64,000 nt of DNA from Micromonospora sp. M71_S20. GTDB lineage: Bacteria > Actinomycetota > Actinomycetes > Mycobacteriales > Micromonosporaceae. The notes below the pieces were generated by a model. The model ran no database searches. It was not told the origin of the DNA and saw nothing but the letters and a program-made list of their open reading frames with translations. Where the stretch lies: positions 2,232,001 through 2,296,000 of the forward strand of contig NZ_RCCV01000001.1 of NCBI RefSeq assembly GCF_003664255.1. Reading direction: 5' to 3'. Positions 40,985 through 49,819 of the stretch are shown here, one piece after another. The translations under genes and the position numbers were made by a program. Every line of letters starts with the position of its first letter. The first letter of the stretch is position 1.

Positions 40985-43900
40985 GAACTCTCCTCGGTTC
41001 GGCTGCCGCTGATCCAGGACGACATGAGTTCGATCAACTCGTCCAGGTCGACGGGCTTGGTGATGTAGTCACTTCCCCCGGCCGCCAGCGCCGACTCGCG
41101 GTCGCCGGGCATGGCCTTGGCGGTCAGGAAGACGATCGGCAGGTCGGCGAACCGGTGGTTGCGCCTGATCTGTCGGGTCGTCTCGTACCCGTCCTGATCG
41201 GGCATCATCGCATCCATCAGGACGATGTCCACCTCCGGATGCTCGGCCAGCAGGCGGACGCCGTCCGCCCCGTTGTCCGAGTACAACACGGTCAGGCCGT
41301 GCAGTTCCAACGCGCTGGTCAGCGCGAAGACGTTACGGACGTCGTCGTCGACGATCAGCACGGTGGCGCCCTCCAGCCGCCGGGTGGCCGGCGTGGAGGC
41401 CGGCTCGGGCAGCTCCGGCGGCGGCATGAGCAGCGAGGACGGCAGTCCGGCCCGCGCCGGTGACGGCGGCAGCGGCGCGACCACCGCGTCCGGGGCGAGC
41501 ACGTCCGGCACGAAGAGGGTGAACGTCGAGCCCTGGCCGGGCGCCGACGCCACCACGATGCTGCCGCCCAGCAGCCGGGCCAGGTCCCGGCTGATCGACA
41601 GCCCCAGCCCCGTACCGCCGTAGCGACGGCTGGTGGTGCCGTCGGCCTGCTGGAACGCCTCGAAGATCAACGAGAGCTTGTCGTCGGAGATGCCGATGCC
41701 GGTGTCGACCACGGTGAACGCGATGACCTGCCGCGCGTTGGTCAGGGCCGGCACGTCGAAGACGGCGCTGTCGGGCGCCGGCGCGATCCGCAGCGTCACC
41801 GCCCCGTTGTCGGTGAACTTGACCGCGTTGGAGAGCAGGTTGCGCAGGATCTGCTGGAGTCGCTGGGCGTCGGTGACCAGCGCCTCCGGCAGGTCCTTGC
41901 TGATCCGTACCTGGAAGTCCAGGCCCTTCTCCTCGGCCTGCGGCGCGAACGCCTGCTCCACGTACCCGCGGATGTCGTCGAACCGGACGGCGGTGGGCTC
42001 GACGTCCATCCGCCCCGCCTCGATCTTGGACAGGTCCAGGATGTCGTCGATCAGCGACAGCAGGTCGGAGCCGGCGCCGTGGATCGTCCGGGCGAACTCG
42101 ATCTGCTTCGGCGTGAGGTTCTGCTCCGAGTTCTCGGCCAGCAGCCGGGCCAGCAGCAGCAGCGAGTTCAGCGGCGTACGCAGCTCGTGGCTCATGTTGG
42201 CCAGGAACTCCGACTTGTATGCCGACGCCCTCGTGAGCTGCTGGGCCTTCTCCTCCAGGCCGAGCCGGGCCAGCTCGATCTCCCGGTTCTTCGTCTCGAT
42301 GTTGCCCTTCTGCTCCGAGAGCAGCTGCGCCTTGTCCTCCAGTTCGGCGTTGGTGCGCTGGAGTTCCGCCGACTGCTCCTGCATCTCGTGGGCGAGCCGC
42401 TGCGACTGCGCGAGCAGTTCCTCCGTACGCCGGTTGGCCTGGATGGTGTTGACGGCGACGCCGGTGGTGAGCACGAGCCGCTCCAGGAACGACAGGTGCA
42501 GCTCGGAGAAGGCCGCCACGCTGGCGAACTCGATGACCCCGAGCAGCTCGCCCTCGAAGAGCACGGGCAGTACGACCAGGTCGGCCGGCGGGGTCTCGGC
42601 GAGCCCGGAACGGAGCATCAGCTTGCCGTCCGGCGCCCCGCCCATCCGGATCGTGCGGCGGGACAGGGCGGCCTGGCCGACCAGCCCCTCACCGGGGCCG
42701 AAGGTGACCTCGTGCCCCCGGGCGACGTAGCCGTAGGAGGCGGTCAACCGCAGCCGCATCACGCCCTCGGACGTGTCCGCCAGGAAGAACGCGCCGAGCT
42801 GCGCGTCGACCAGCGGGGTCACCTCCATCATGATCATGCGGCAGACCTCGCCCAGGTCGCGCTGCCCCTGGAGCAGGCCGCCGATCCGGGCCAGGTTCGA
42901 GTCGAGCCAGCCCTGCTCGGCGTTCTTCTTGGTCGTCTCCCGGAGGGTGACGATCATCTGGTTGATGTTGTCCTTCAGCTCGGCGACCTCGCCCTGCGCC
43001 TTGACCGCGATCCGCTGGGTCAGGTCGCCCCGGGTCACCGAGGTGGAGACCTGCGCGATGGCGCGCAGCTGGGTGGTGAGGGTCGAGGCGAGCTGGTTGA
43101 CGTTCTCGGTGAGGTCCCGCCACGTGCCGGAGACGCCCTTCACCTGGGCCTGGCCGCCGAGCTTGCCCTCCGAGCCCACCTCGCGGGCGACGCGGGTCAC
43201 CTCGTCGGCGAACGACGACAGCTGGTCCACCATCGTGTTGACCGTCGACTTCAGTTCCAGGATCTCGCCCTGGGCGTCGACCGTGATCTTCTGGGAGAGG
43301 TCACCCTTCGCCACGGCCGTGGTGACCGAGGCGATGTTGCGCACCTGCGACGTCAGGTTCGACGCCATCGAGTTGACGTTGTCCGTCAGGTCCCGCCACG
43401 TACCCGAGACGCCCTTGACCTGGGCCTGACCGCCCAGCTTGCCCTCCGTACCCACCTCGCGGGCCACCCGGGTCACCTCGTCGGCGAACGACGACAGCTG
43501 GTCCACCATCGTGTTCACCGTCGACTTCAACTCCAGGATCTCGCCCCGGGCGTCCACGGTGATCTTCTGCGACAGGTCGCCCTTCGCCACGGCGGTGGAG
43601 ACCTGGGCGATGTTGCGGACCTGGGCGGTCAGGTTCGACGCCATCGAGTTCACGTTGTCGGTCAGGTCCCGCCAGGTGCCGGCGACACCGCGCACCTGGG
43701 CCTGGCCCCCGAGCTTGCCCTCCGTACCCACCTCGCGGGCCACCCGCGTCACCTCGTCGGCGAACGACGACAGCTGGTCCACCATCGTGTTCACCGTCGA
43801 CTTCAACTCCAGGATCTCGCCCCGGGCGTCCACGGTGATCTTCTGCGACAGGTCACCCTTCGCCACGGCCGTGGTGACCGAGGCGATGTTGCGCACCTGC

Positions 43901-45345
43901 GACGTCAGGTTCGACGCCATCGAGTTCACGTTGTCGGTCAGGTCCCGCCACGTACCCGAGACGCCCTTGACCTGGGCCTGACCGCCCAGCTTGCCCTCCG
44001 TACCCACCTCGCGCGCGACCCGGGTCACCTCGTCGGCGAACGACGACAGCTGGTCCACCATCGTGTTGACGGTGTTCTTCAGCTCCAGGATCTCGCCCTG
44101 GGCGTCGACCGTGATCTTCTGCGACAGGTCACCCTTCGCCACGGCGGTGGAGACCTGGGAGATGTTGCGCACCTGGCTGGTCAGGTTGCCGGCGAGCTGG
44201 TTGACGTTCTCGGTCAGGTCGCGCCAGGTGCCGGAGACGCCGCGCACCTGGGCCTGGCCGCCGAGCTTCCCCTCGATGCCGACCTCGCGGGCCACCCGGG
44301 TCACCTCGTCGGCGAACGACGACAGCTGGTCCACCATCGTGTTGACGGTGTCCTTCAGCTCCAGGATCTCGCCCTGCGCCGCCACGGTGATCTTCTGCGA
44401 CAGGTCGCCCCGGGCCACCGCCGTGGAGACCTGGGCGATGTTGCGCACCTGGGCGGTCAGGTTGGACGCCATCGAGTTGACGCTGTCGGTCAGGTCCTTC
44501 CAGGTGCCGGCCACGTTCGGCACGTCGGCCTGCCCGCCGAGCTTGCCCTCGGTGCCCACCTCCCGGGCCACCCGGGTGACCTGCTCGGCGAAGAGCCGCA
44601 AGGTGTCGGTGAGGTAGTTCATCGTGTCGGCCAGCTCGGCGACCTCGCCGCGCGCGCTGACGGTGATCTTCTGCGACAGGTCGCCCTTGGCCACCGCCGT
44701 CGCTACCTGGGAGATGGACCGCACCTGGCCGGTCAGGTTCGACGCCATGGTGTTCACCGAGTCGGTGAGGTCCTTCCAGGTGCCGGCGACGCCGCGCACG
44801 TCGGCCTGGCCGCCGAGCTTGCCCTCGGTGCCCACCTCCCGGGCGACCCGGGTGACCTCGTTCGAGAAGGACGAGAGCTGGTCGACCATCGTGTTGACCG
44901 TGCGGCCGATCCGCAGGTACTCACCGCGCAGCGGCCGGCCGTCGATCTCCAGGGCCATGTGCTGGGAGAGGTCGCCGTCGGCCACCGCGACGATGACCCG
45001 GGCGATCTCGGTGGTCGGCCGGCCCAGGTCGTCGATCAACGAGTTGACCGCCCGCTGCCCCTCGGCCCAGGAGCCGTCCAGGCCCTCGTCGTCCAGGCGC
45101 TCGGTGAGCCGGCCGTCCCGGCCGACGATCCGGCTGATCCGCCGCAGGTCGAGGTACTGCCGTTCCTGGAGCGACACGACCTCGTTGAAGGCGTCCGCGA
45201 CCTCGCCGGCCCGGCCCGCCCGGCGGGGCAGCCGGACCTTCAGGTCGCCCCGACGCACCCGCCGCAGCGCCTCGGTCAGCTCGCCGAGGAGCGCCTCGTG
45301 GTCGGGCGCGGACGGGTCCACGGTCGCCGACTGTTTCGTGGTCAT
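40981..45345 (-). CDS. Large soluble hybrid histidine kinase with HAMP-domain array
   Basis: 1454 residues, no transmembrane helix. Residues about 20-690 are a chain of HAMP-like modules; about seven copies of a 92-residue unit ([14 protein letters not shown]...[17 protein letters not shown]) follow an N-terminal diverged part. A GAF-like domain lies at about 810-970 and a long coiled coil at 975-1050. The kinase core has its H-box in [17 protein letters not shown] near 1062, with N-, G1- and G2-boxes ([28 protein letters not shown]). A C-terminal receiver (about 1330-1450) has its phospho-Asp in [13 protein letters not shown]. The layout resembles fungal group III (Nik1-type) osmosensor kinases. 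ATG 45345 with GAGG upstream is preferred over the adjacent ATG at 45348. Confidence 0.9.
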   Translation of the reverse strand: MTTKQSATVDPSAPDHEALLGELTEALRRVRRGDLKVRLPRRAGRAGEVADAFNEVVSLQERQYLDLRRISRIVGRDGRLTERLDDEGLDGSWAEGQRAVNSLIDDLGRPTTEIARVIVAVADGDLSQHMALEIDGRPLRGEYLRIGRTVNTMVDQLSSFSNEVTRVAREVGTEGKLGGQADVRGVAGTWKDLTDSVNTMASNLTGQVRSISQVATAVAKGDLSQKITVSARGEVAELADTMNYLTDTLRLFAEQVTRVAREVGTEGKLGGQADVPNVAGTWKDLTDSVNSMASNLTAQVRNIAQVSTAVARGDLSQKITVAAQGEILELKDTVNTMVDQLSSFADEVTRVAREVGIEGKLGGQAQVRGVSGTWRDLTENVNQLAGNLTSQVRNISQVSTAVAKGDLSQKITVDAQGEILELKNTVNTMVDQLSSFADEVTRVAREVGTEGKLGGQAQVKGVSGTWRDLTDNVNSMASNLTSQVRNIASVTTAVAKGDLSQKITVDARGEILELKSTVNTMVDQLSSFADEVTRVAREVGTEGKLGGQAQVRGVAGTWRDLTDNVNSMASNLTAQVRNIAQVSTAVAKGDLSQKITVDARGEILELKSTVNTMVDQLSSFADEVTRVAREVGTEGKLGGQAQVKGVSGTWRDLTDNVNSMASNLTSQVRNIASVTTAVAKGDLSQKITVDAQGEILELKSTVNTMVDQLSSFADEVTRVAREVGSEGKLGGQAQVKGVSGTWRDLTENVNQLASTLTTQLRAIAQVSTSVTRGDLTQRIAVKAQGEVAELKDNINQMIVTLRETTKKNAEQGWLDSNLARIGGLLQGQRDLGEVCRMIMMEVTPLVDAQLGAFFLADTSEGVMRLRLTASYGYVARGHEVTFGPGEGLVGQAALSRRTIRMGGAPDGKLMLRSGLAETPPADLVVLPVLFEGELLGVIEFASVAAFSELHLSFLERLVLTTGVAVNTIQANRRTEELLAQSQRLAHEMQEQSAELQRTNAELEDKAQLLSEQKGNIETKNREIELARLGLEEKAQQLTRASAYKSEFLANMSHELRTPLNSLLLLARLLAENSEQNLTPKQIEFARTIHGAGSDLLSLIDDILDLSKIEAGRMDVEPTAVRFDDIRGYVEQAFAPQAEEKGLDFQVRISKDLPEALVTDAQRLQQILRNLLSNAVKFTDNGAVTLRIAPAPDSAVFDVPALTNARQVIAFTVVDTGIGISDDKLSLIFEAFQQADGTTSRRYGGTGLGLSISRDLARLLGGSIVVASAPGQGSTFTLFVPDVLAPDAVVAPLPPSPARAGLPSSLLMPPPELPEPASTPATRRLEGATVLIVDDDVRNVFALTSALELHGLTVLYSDNGADGVRLLAEHPEVDIVLMDAMMPDQDGYETTRQIRRNHRFADLPIVFLTAKAMPGDRESALAAGGSDYITKPVDLDELIELMSSWISGSRTEESS
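43095..44870 (-). repeat. 276-bp coding tandem repeats in the HAMP array
   Basis: The 92-residue unit recurs with a 276-bp period; for example the GAGCTTGCCCTC-containing segment recurs near 43147, 43423, 43699 and 43975. Stretches of about 100 bp (around 43484-43584 and 43760-43860) are almost identical, pointing to recent duplication or gene conversion. Edges are approximate. Confidence 0.8.
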
Positions 45346-45492
45346 CATTCCTCGCTCAGCTCGGGGCCACCGGCTCCTGCCGACACCGGCCATCCCATCA
45401 TTGTGCCCGTGGCCCCGTCCCCACCACGCCCACGCGCCCGACCCACCCCTCCCCCAAGGCCCCGCCCCGCCCCGCCGGGCCGCGGTTCAGGG

Positions 45493-45567
45493 GTCGATCA
45501 TGCAGTCGTGGTGCCCGACGAAACGGGTCAGACTTCGCCGACCGCCCACCACAATTGCATGATCGAC
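45493..45567. repeat. Palindromic intergenic element 4
   Basis: A 75-bp palindrome with 21-bp arms: GTCGATCATGCAGTCGTGGTG and the complement of CACCACAATTGCATGATCGAC, with two mismatches. It lies in the 247-bp divergent gap between the HAMP kinase and the SpoIIE phosphatase, so it could affect both promoters. Right arm nearly identical to that of element 1. Confidence 0.78.
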
Positions 45568-45592
45568 GAGGCGGAAGGGGCGGGGCGGGGGC

Positions 45593-47719
45593 GTGCGTAC
45601 GGGGATCGGCTTGGCACCCGCGTGGGTGGCGGTGGAGGATACGGGGGTGTCAGCGGAGGCGGGGCCCGCGGCGACCGGGGGCCGAGACGAGCACGTCCGG
45701 CGCGTCCGGCTCCCCGCGGACCGGCGTACGCCAGCTGCGGCGCGGGCCCTCGTGCGCTCCGTCCTCACCGAGGCCCACCTGGACGAACTGGCCAACGAGG
45801 CCATGCTGCTCACCACCGAACTCTCCACGAACGCGGTGGAGCACGCCCGCACCGAGCTGGACGTCGAGGTGGTCGCCGACCCGGTCGGGATCACCGTCAC
45901 CGTGTCCGACTTCGCTGCCGGCCCGGTGGAGGAGCTGACCGTCGGGGTACGCAACGACGCCACCGACATCGACGAGGTCTCCGAGCGCGGCCGGGGGCTG
46001 CTGCTGGTCGACCACTTCGCCAGCCGCTGGGGCACCACCTACCTGCCCACCGGCAAGGGGGTGTGGTTCCGGCTGGACCTGCCCGGCCCGGCCGCGGGCA
46101 CCCGGCACCCCGGGGTGCCCGCCGCGGCGACCGCCGGGGGCGGCGCACCGGCGACCCCGGAGAGTTCCGCGCCGAGCGCCGGTGCCATGAGCGAGCTGAT
46201 GCAGACCACCCCCGACCCGTACGCCGAGGATCCGCTGCCCGACTTCGCGACCAGCCTGCTCACCCGGGTGGCGGAGATGGTCGGCGCGGCGGGCGGGGTC
46301 GTGCGGCTGGACCGGGGCGACGGGCAGGGCACCCAGGTGCTGGCCCGGTACGGTCGCCAGCCCCGGCCCGGCAACGAGCTGCTCCGGGTGGCGCTGGCCG
46401 TGCACCGGCCGTACGCCGGCGAACTGGAGCTGGACGCGGCACCGTCGGCGTACGCCCGACCGCTGGCCGTGCTGATGGCCGAGCGGCTCTCGCTGCACCT
46501 GGAGAACGACCGGCTGCGCCGGGCGGACGTCCGCCGGCAGGCCTGGCTGACCTTCCTCGCCGAGGCGAGCGAGCTGCTCGCGCAGTCGCTGGACGTCGAG
46601 TTGACCATGGCGCTCGTCCCCCAGCTCGTGGTGCCCCGGCTCGGGCAGTGGTGCGCGGTGCACACGACCGACGAGTGGGGCCGGCTCCGCCTCGCGGCGG
46701 CCAGCCACGCCGACGAGTCGGTGCTGCCCCAGCTGCACCAGGTGCTCGCGGAGACCGGCCCGGAGTCGATCCAGGCCCGGCTGCGCGAGGCGTCCCGCAA
46801 CGGCACCCAGATGCCGCTCGGCGCGCCGATGGAGGGCTTCGCCGTCCCGTTGATCGCGCGGGGGCAGCGGCTGGGCACGCTGGCCGTCGGCCGGCACCAG
46901 CGACACCGGCACGACCCGGACGAGGTCGCCGTGCTGGAGGACGTCGCCCGGCGGGCGGCGCTGGCGATCGAGAACGCCCGGATCCACGCCGAGCGCCGGC
47001 GCGTCGCGCACACCCTCCAGCAGTCGCTGCTGCCGCCGGTGCTGCCCGTGGTCGAGGGCATCGGCTTCGCCGCCGAGTACGTCCCGACCGGCGGCGACGT
47101 CGACGTCGGCGGCGACTTCTACGACGTGGTGCCCCTGCCGGACGGCCGCTGGCTGGTGGTGATCGGCGACGTATCGGGCAAGGGGGTGCAGGCGGCCACG
47201 GTCACCGGCCTGGTCCGCGACGTCATCCGGGTGCTGGTGGGCGACGGCAAGCCGCTGCCGGAGGCGCTGGCCCGGGTCAACGAGACGCTGATCGAGCGGG
47301 GCGGCGGGCGCTACTGCACGTTGGCCCTGGCGGCGGTCGGCCCCGGCGACGGCGACCAGCTCGACGTCTCCCTGCACCTCGCCGGCCACGACCGGCCGGT
47401 GCTGCTGCCCGCCGGCGGCGGGGCGCGCTTCGTCGGCACCGGGGGCACCGCGCTCGGCCTGCTCGACTCGATCGCCTCCCCGACGGCGGAGGTGCCGCTC
47501 GACCCGGGCGACTCGCTGGTCTTCTACACCGACGGGGTCACCGAGCGGCGGCGCGGCCGGGAGCTGTTCGGCACCGACCGGCTGCGCGACGCCGCCGCCC
47601 CGCTGGCCGGCTACCCGGCCGACGTGATCGCGGCCCGGCTCCGCTCGACGGCGATCGGCTTCTCGATCGAGGCGCCCCGCGACGACATCGCCATCCTGGT
47701 GCTCCGCAACGACGCCTGA
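45593..47719 (+). CDS. SpoIIE-type PP2C phosphatase with N-terminal RsbW-like ATPase and GAF domain
   Basis: 708 residues. The N-terminus (about 30-165) is an anti-sigma-kinase-like ATPase with TTELSTNAVEHA near residue 80 and GRGLLLVDHFASRWG near 130. A GAF domain follows at about 310-470 (AWLTFLAEASELLAQSLD). The phosphatase domain (about 480-705) has metal ligands in GGDFYDVV and IGDVSGKG, then FYTDGVTERR and the final DDIAILVL. Such fusions combine kinase and phosphatase of one partner switch, acting on STAS proteins. The GTG at 45593 follows GGAAGGGGCGGGGCGGGGGC; internal GTG codons nearby are alternatives. It is divergent from the HAMP kinase. Confidence 0.88.
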   Translation: MRTGIGLAPAWVAVEDTGVSAEAGPAATGGRDEHVRRVRLPADRRTPAAARALVRSVLTEAHLDELANEAMLLTTELSTNAVEHARTELDVEVVADPVGITVTVSDFAAGPVEELTVGVRNDATDIDEVSERGRGLLLVDHFASRWGTTYLPTGKGVWFRLDLPGPAAGTRHPGVPAAATAGGGAPATPESSAPSAGAMSELMQTTPDPYAEDPLPDFATSLLTRVAEMVGAAGGVVRLDRGDGQGTQVLARYGRQPRPGNELLRVALAVHRPYAGELELDAAPSAYARPLAVLMAERLSLHLENDRLRRADVRRQAWLTFLAEASELLAQSLDVELTMALVPQLVVPRLGQWCAVHTTDEWGRLRLAAASHADESVLPQLHQVLAETGPESIQARLREASRNGTQMPLGAPMEGFAVPLIARGQRLGTLAVGRHQRHRHDPDEVAVLEDVARRAALAIENARIHAERRRVAHTLQQSLLPPVLPVVEGIGFAAEYVPTGGDVDVGGDFYDVVPLPDGRWLVVIGDVSGKGVQAATVTGLVRDVIRVLVGDGKPLPEALARVNETLIERGGGRYCTLALAAVGPGDGDQLDVSLHLAGHDRPVLLPAGGGARFVGTGGTALGLLDSIASPTAEVPLDPGDSLVFYTDGVTERRRGRELFGTDRLRDAAAPLAGYPADVIAARLRSTAIGFSIEAPRDDIAILVLRNDA

Positions 47720-47915
47720 GCGCCGGTGACAGGGCCGGCACGCGTCGCGGCACCGCGCGGCGTCGACGCCACAGGCCGACACGCGCGGGCCGGCTCCGAC
47801 AGCTCGCCCCGGTGCCGCGCGATCCGGTCGGACGACCACGCCGGCGGGCACCGCTACGGACGGCCGGTCGAGCGGGCACTTCTTCGGACCGGCCGGCGCC
47901 ACCGGGCGAGTTCGC

Positions 47916-47921
47916 TAGGTT
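47916..47921 (+). promoter_or_regulatory. Predicted -10 box, leaderless transcript
   Basis: TAGGTT lies 6 nt before the ATG at 47928 with no ribosome-binding site between. Confidence 0.55.
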
Positions 47922-47927
47922 GACCGC

Positions 47928-48359
47928 ATGTCGAGCACCGTCCATGGAGCCGCCGAGCGTCCGCCGCTGCTGCGCAGCGTCGTCGCCGCCCAGTCGGCGC
48001 TCACCGCCGCCTTCGTCGTCGTCCTCGCGCTCTGGGTCGGCCGGATGGCCGCCGCCGGGGTCGGCCCCGAGGAGATGCGCAGCGGGGCGTACGACCCGAA
48101 GGATCTGGTGCCGTTCGGCCTGGGCGGGGCGAACCCCCTCACCTGGCTGTACGGCGCGGTGTCGCTGCTCTACCTCGCCGGCCTGGTCGCCGGGCCGCTG
48201 CTGGCGGTCCACGCCGTGGTGCTGCTGGCCCGGGACCGGTCGGCGATGTCCCGCCGCACGTGGCGGATGCTGCTCGCCCTGACCGTGGGCGCGGTGATCG
48301 TGGCCGCGAGCCGCTTCACGCCGATCGGCGCCGACCTGCACCGATGGTGGATGGACTGA
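47928..48359 (+). CDS. Membrane protein of unknown function
   Basis: 143 residues with three predicted transmembrane helices (about 22-42, 76-98 and 112-128). A short extracytoplasmic loop between helices 1 and 2 contains EEMRSGAYDPKDLVPFG. No motif of a known enzyme. ATG 47928 is supported by the TAGGTT box at leaderless spacing. It is 208 bp after the SpoIIE phosphatase gene and ends 20 bp before a converging FAD-oxidase gene. Function unknown. Confidence 0.72.
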   Translation: MSSTVHGAAERPPLLRSVVAAQSALTAAFVVVLALWVGRMAAAGVGPEEMRSGAYDPKDLVPFGLGGANPLTWLYGAVSLLYLAGLVAGPLLAVHAVVLLARDRSAMSRRTWRMLLALTVGAVIVAASRFTPIGADLHRWWMD

Positions 48360-48379
48360 GCCGTGAGCTGCCCGGGCGG

Positions 48380-49738
48380 TCAGAGGCCGCCGGGCAGGCG
48401 GCCCGGGGCGAGGCGGTGGTGCGGGTCGAGGTGTTCCTTGGCCGCGCGCAGCCGGGCCAGCCCGGCCAGCTCGCCCCACAGGTCGACGGCCCGCCGGACG
48501 GCCGGCGGCGCGGAGACCACCACGCACCGGCCCTGCCGGGCGAGGAGCACGCCGCGGACGGCGGCCAGGATCGACGCCACCCGGTCGGGCGACATGGCGC
48601 CGGGCAGGGCCGCGTGCACCACGCCGAGGCCGGCGGAGCCGCGCACCGGGACGGGGCCGCCGGCGGCGTCCCGCAGCGCGTAGACGGCGGCGTGCAGGTC
48701 GGCGATCGGCACCTCGATCCGCAGCGCCGTGTCGCCGGGGCCGAACGGGTAGCGCCGCCACCACTCGGGCGCGGCGTGGCTGGCGGCCGTGCCCGGGCCG
48801 AGGAGCGCGACGAGCCGGTCGGCGCGCTCGGCCACGTCGGCCGGACCGCCCTCCAGCAGCACCACCAGCCGCCCGGCACCGGCCGGGCCGCCGCGGACGC
48901 GCCCCGCCATGGACGGGTGCGCGGCCATCGCGGCGGCCCGGCTGCCCTGGCGCGGCCGGGGTCCCGCGCCGGCCGGCAGGTCCAGCTCGACCGCCGCCGG
49001 GTCGAAGCGCGCGGCGAGCACGGTGCGGATCAGGTCGTGCACCTCCAGCGGGGTCCACACCGGTCGGCTGACCCAGATCCGGCCGGCCGGGACGGCCTGC
49101 ACCCGCAGGGTCGCGGAGACCAGCACGCCGAGCGCCCCCTGCGAGCCGCAGAGCAGCCGGGCCAGCTCCAGGCCGGCGGCGCCGCCCCCGGCGTCGACGA
49201 GTTCGCCGTCGGCGTCGAGGTAGCGCACCCGGACGAGCTGGTCGCAGGGGCTGCCGTGGCGGTGCCGCAGCGGTCCCGCCTCGCCGGCGGCGAGCACGCC
49301 GCCGAGGGTGGCGCCGGGCGAGGGAGCGTCGAGCGCCAGGCGCTGCCCGGTGCGGTCCAGAGTGGACTGCACCGCGCGCAGCGGGGTGCCCGCCCCGACC
49401 TCGGTGGTGGGCGCGCCGACCGGCTCGTGCCCGATCCCGGCGAGCCGGCCGGTGTCGAGCATGATGTCGACCCGGTCGGGGGCGGCGCCCCAGTCGATCT
49501 TCGTGCCGGCGCCGCGCGGCACCACCGTCAGGTCGTGCCGGGCGGCGAGCCGCAGCACCTCGGCCGCGGCGTGCGCACCGCCCGGGACGGCCACCCAGCG
49601 GGCCGGGCGGCCGGCCACCTCGTCGGCGGGGCCGGCGAAGCGGGCGAACGGCGGGCCGCAGATCTCGGTCAACCGCCGGGTGATGTCGAGGGCTCCGGGC
49701 CGGTCGGTGGAACTCGCTGCAGCCGCCATGCCGGCCAT
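48380..49738 (-). CDS. FAD-binding oxidase (GlcE/PCMH-type)
   Basis: 452 residues. The PCMH FAD-binding domain spans about 35-225, with TVVPRGAGTKIDWG near 75 and APSPGATLGGVLAAGEAGPLR near 145, typical of glycolate oxidase subunit GlcE and similar flavoproteins. The C-terminal half is a FAD-linked oxidase C-domain ending in HLDPHHRLAPGRLPGG. The usual His after the PSPGAT segment, used for covalent FAD in some relatives, is not obvious. Start is one of ATG 49747, 49738 or 49729; 49738 is chosen provisionally, with TACGAT-type sequence nearby. No GlcD or GlcF partner is adjacent, so the substrate is unclear. Confidence 0.8.
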   Translation of the reverse strand: MAGMAAAASSTDRPGALDITRRLTEICGPPFARFAGPADEVAGRPARWVAVPGGAHAAAEVLRLAARHDLTVVPRGAGTKIDWGAAPDRVDIMLDTGRLAGIGHEPVGAPTTEVGAGTPLRAVQSTLDRTGQRLALDAPSPGATLGGVLAAGEAGPLRHRHGSPCDQLVRVRYLDADGELVDAGGGAAGLELARLLCGSQGALGVLVSATLRVQAVPAGRIWVSRPVWTPLEVHDLIRTVLAARFDPAAVELDLPAGAGPRPRQGSRAAAMAAHPSMAGRVRGGPAGAGRLVVLLEGGPADVAERADRLVALLGPGTAASHAAPEWWRRYPFGPGDTALRIEVPIADLHAAVYALRDAAGGPVPVRGSAGLGVVHAALPGAMSPDRVASILAAVRGVLLARQGRCVVVSAPPAVRRAVDLWGELAGLARLRAAKEHLDPHHRLAPGRLPGGL

Positions 49739-49807
49739 CGTACACATGTTCGAAAGGTGTGGCGGCGGGTCGCGGTCGAGGCCGCGCGGCGGGCGGCGCG
49801 CGGCCGG

Positions 49808-49813
49808 TAACGT
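49808..49813 (+). promoter_or_regulatory. Predicted -10 box, leaderless transcript
   Basis: TAACGT lies 6 nt before the GTG of the oligopeptidase gene at 49820. Confidence 0.5.
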
Positions 49814-49819
49814 GGCGCC

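Noticed and set aside
42079..48282. Plus-strand open frame of 2067 codons antisense to the HAMP kinase and overlapping the SpoIIE gene
   Set aside because: Arg/Gly/His-rich translation with no motif; it mirrors the codon bias of the real genes on the other frames and lacks a ribosome-binding site.
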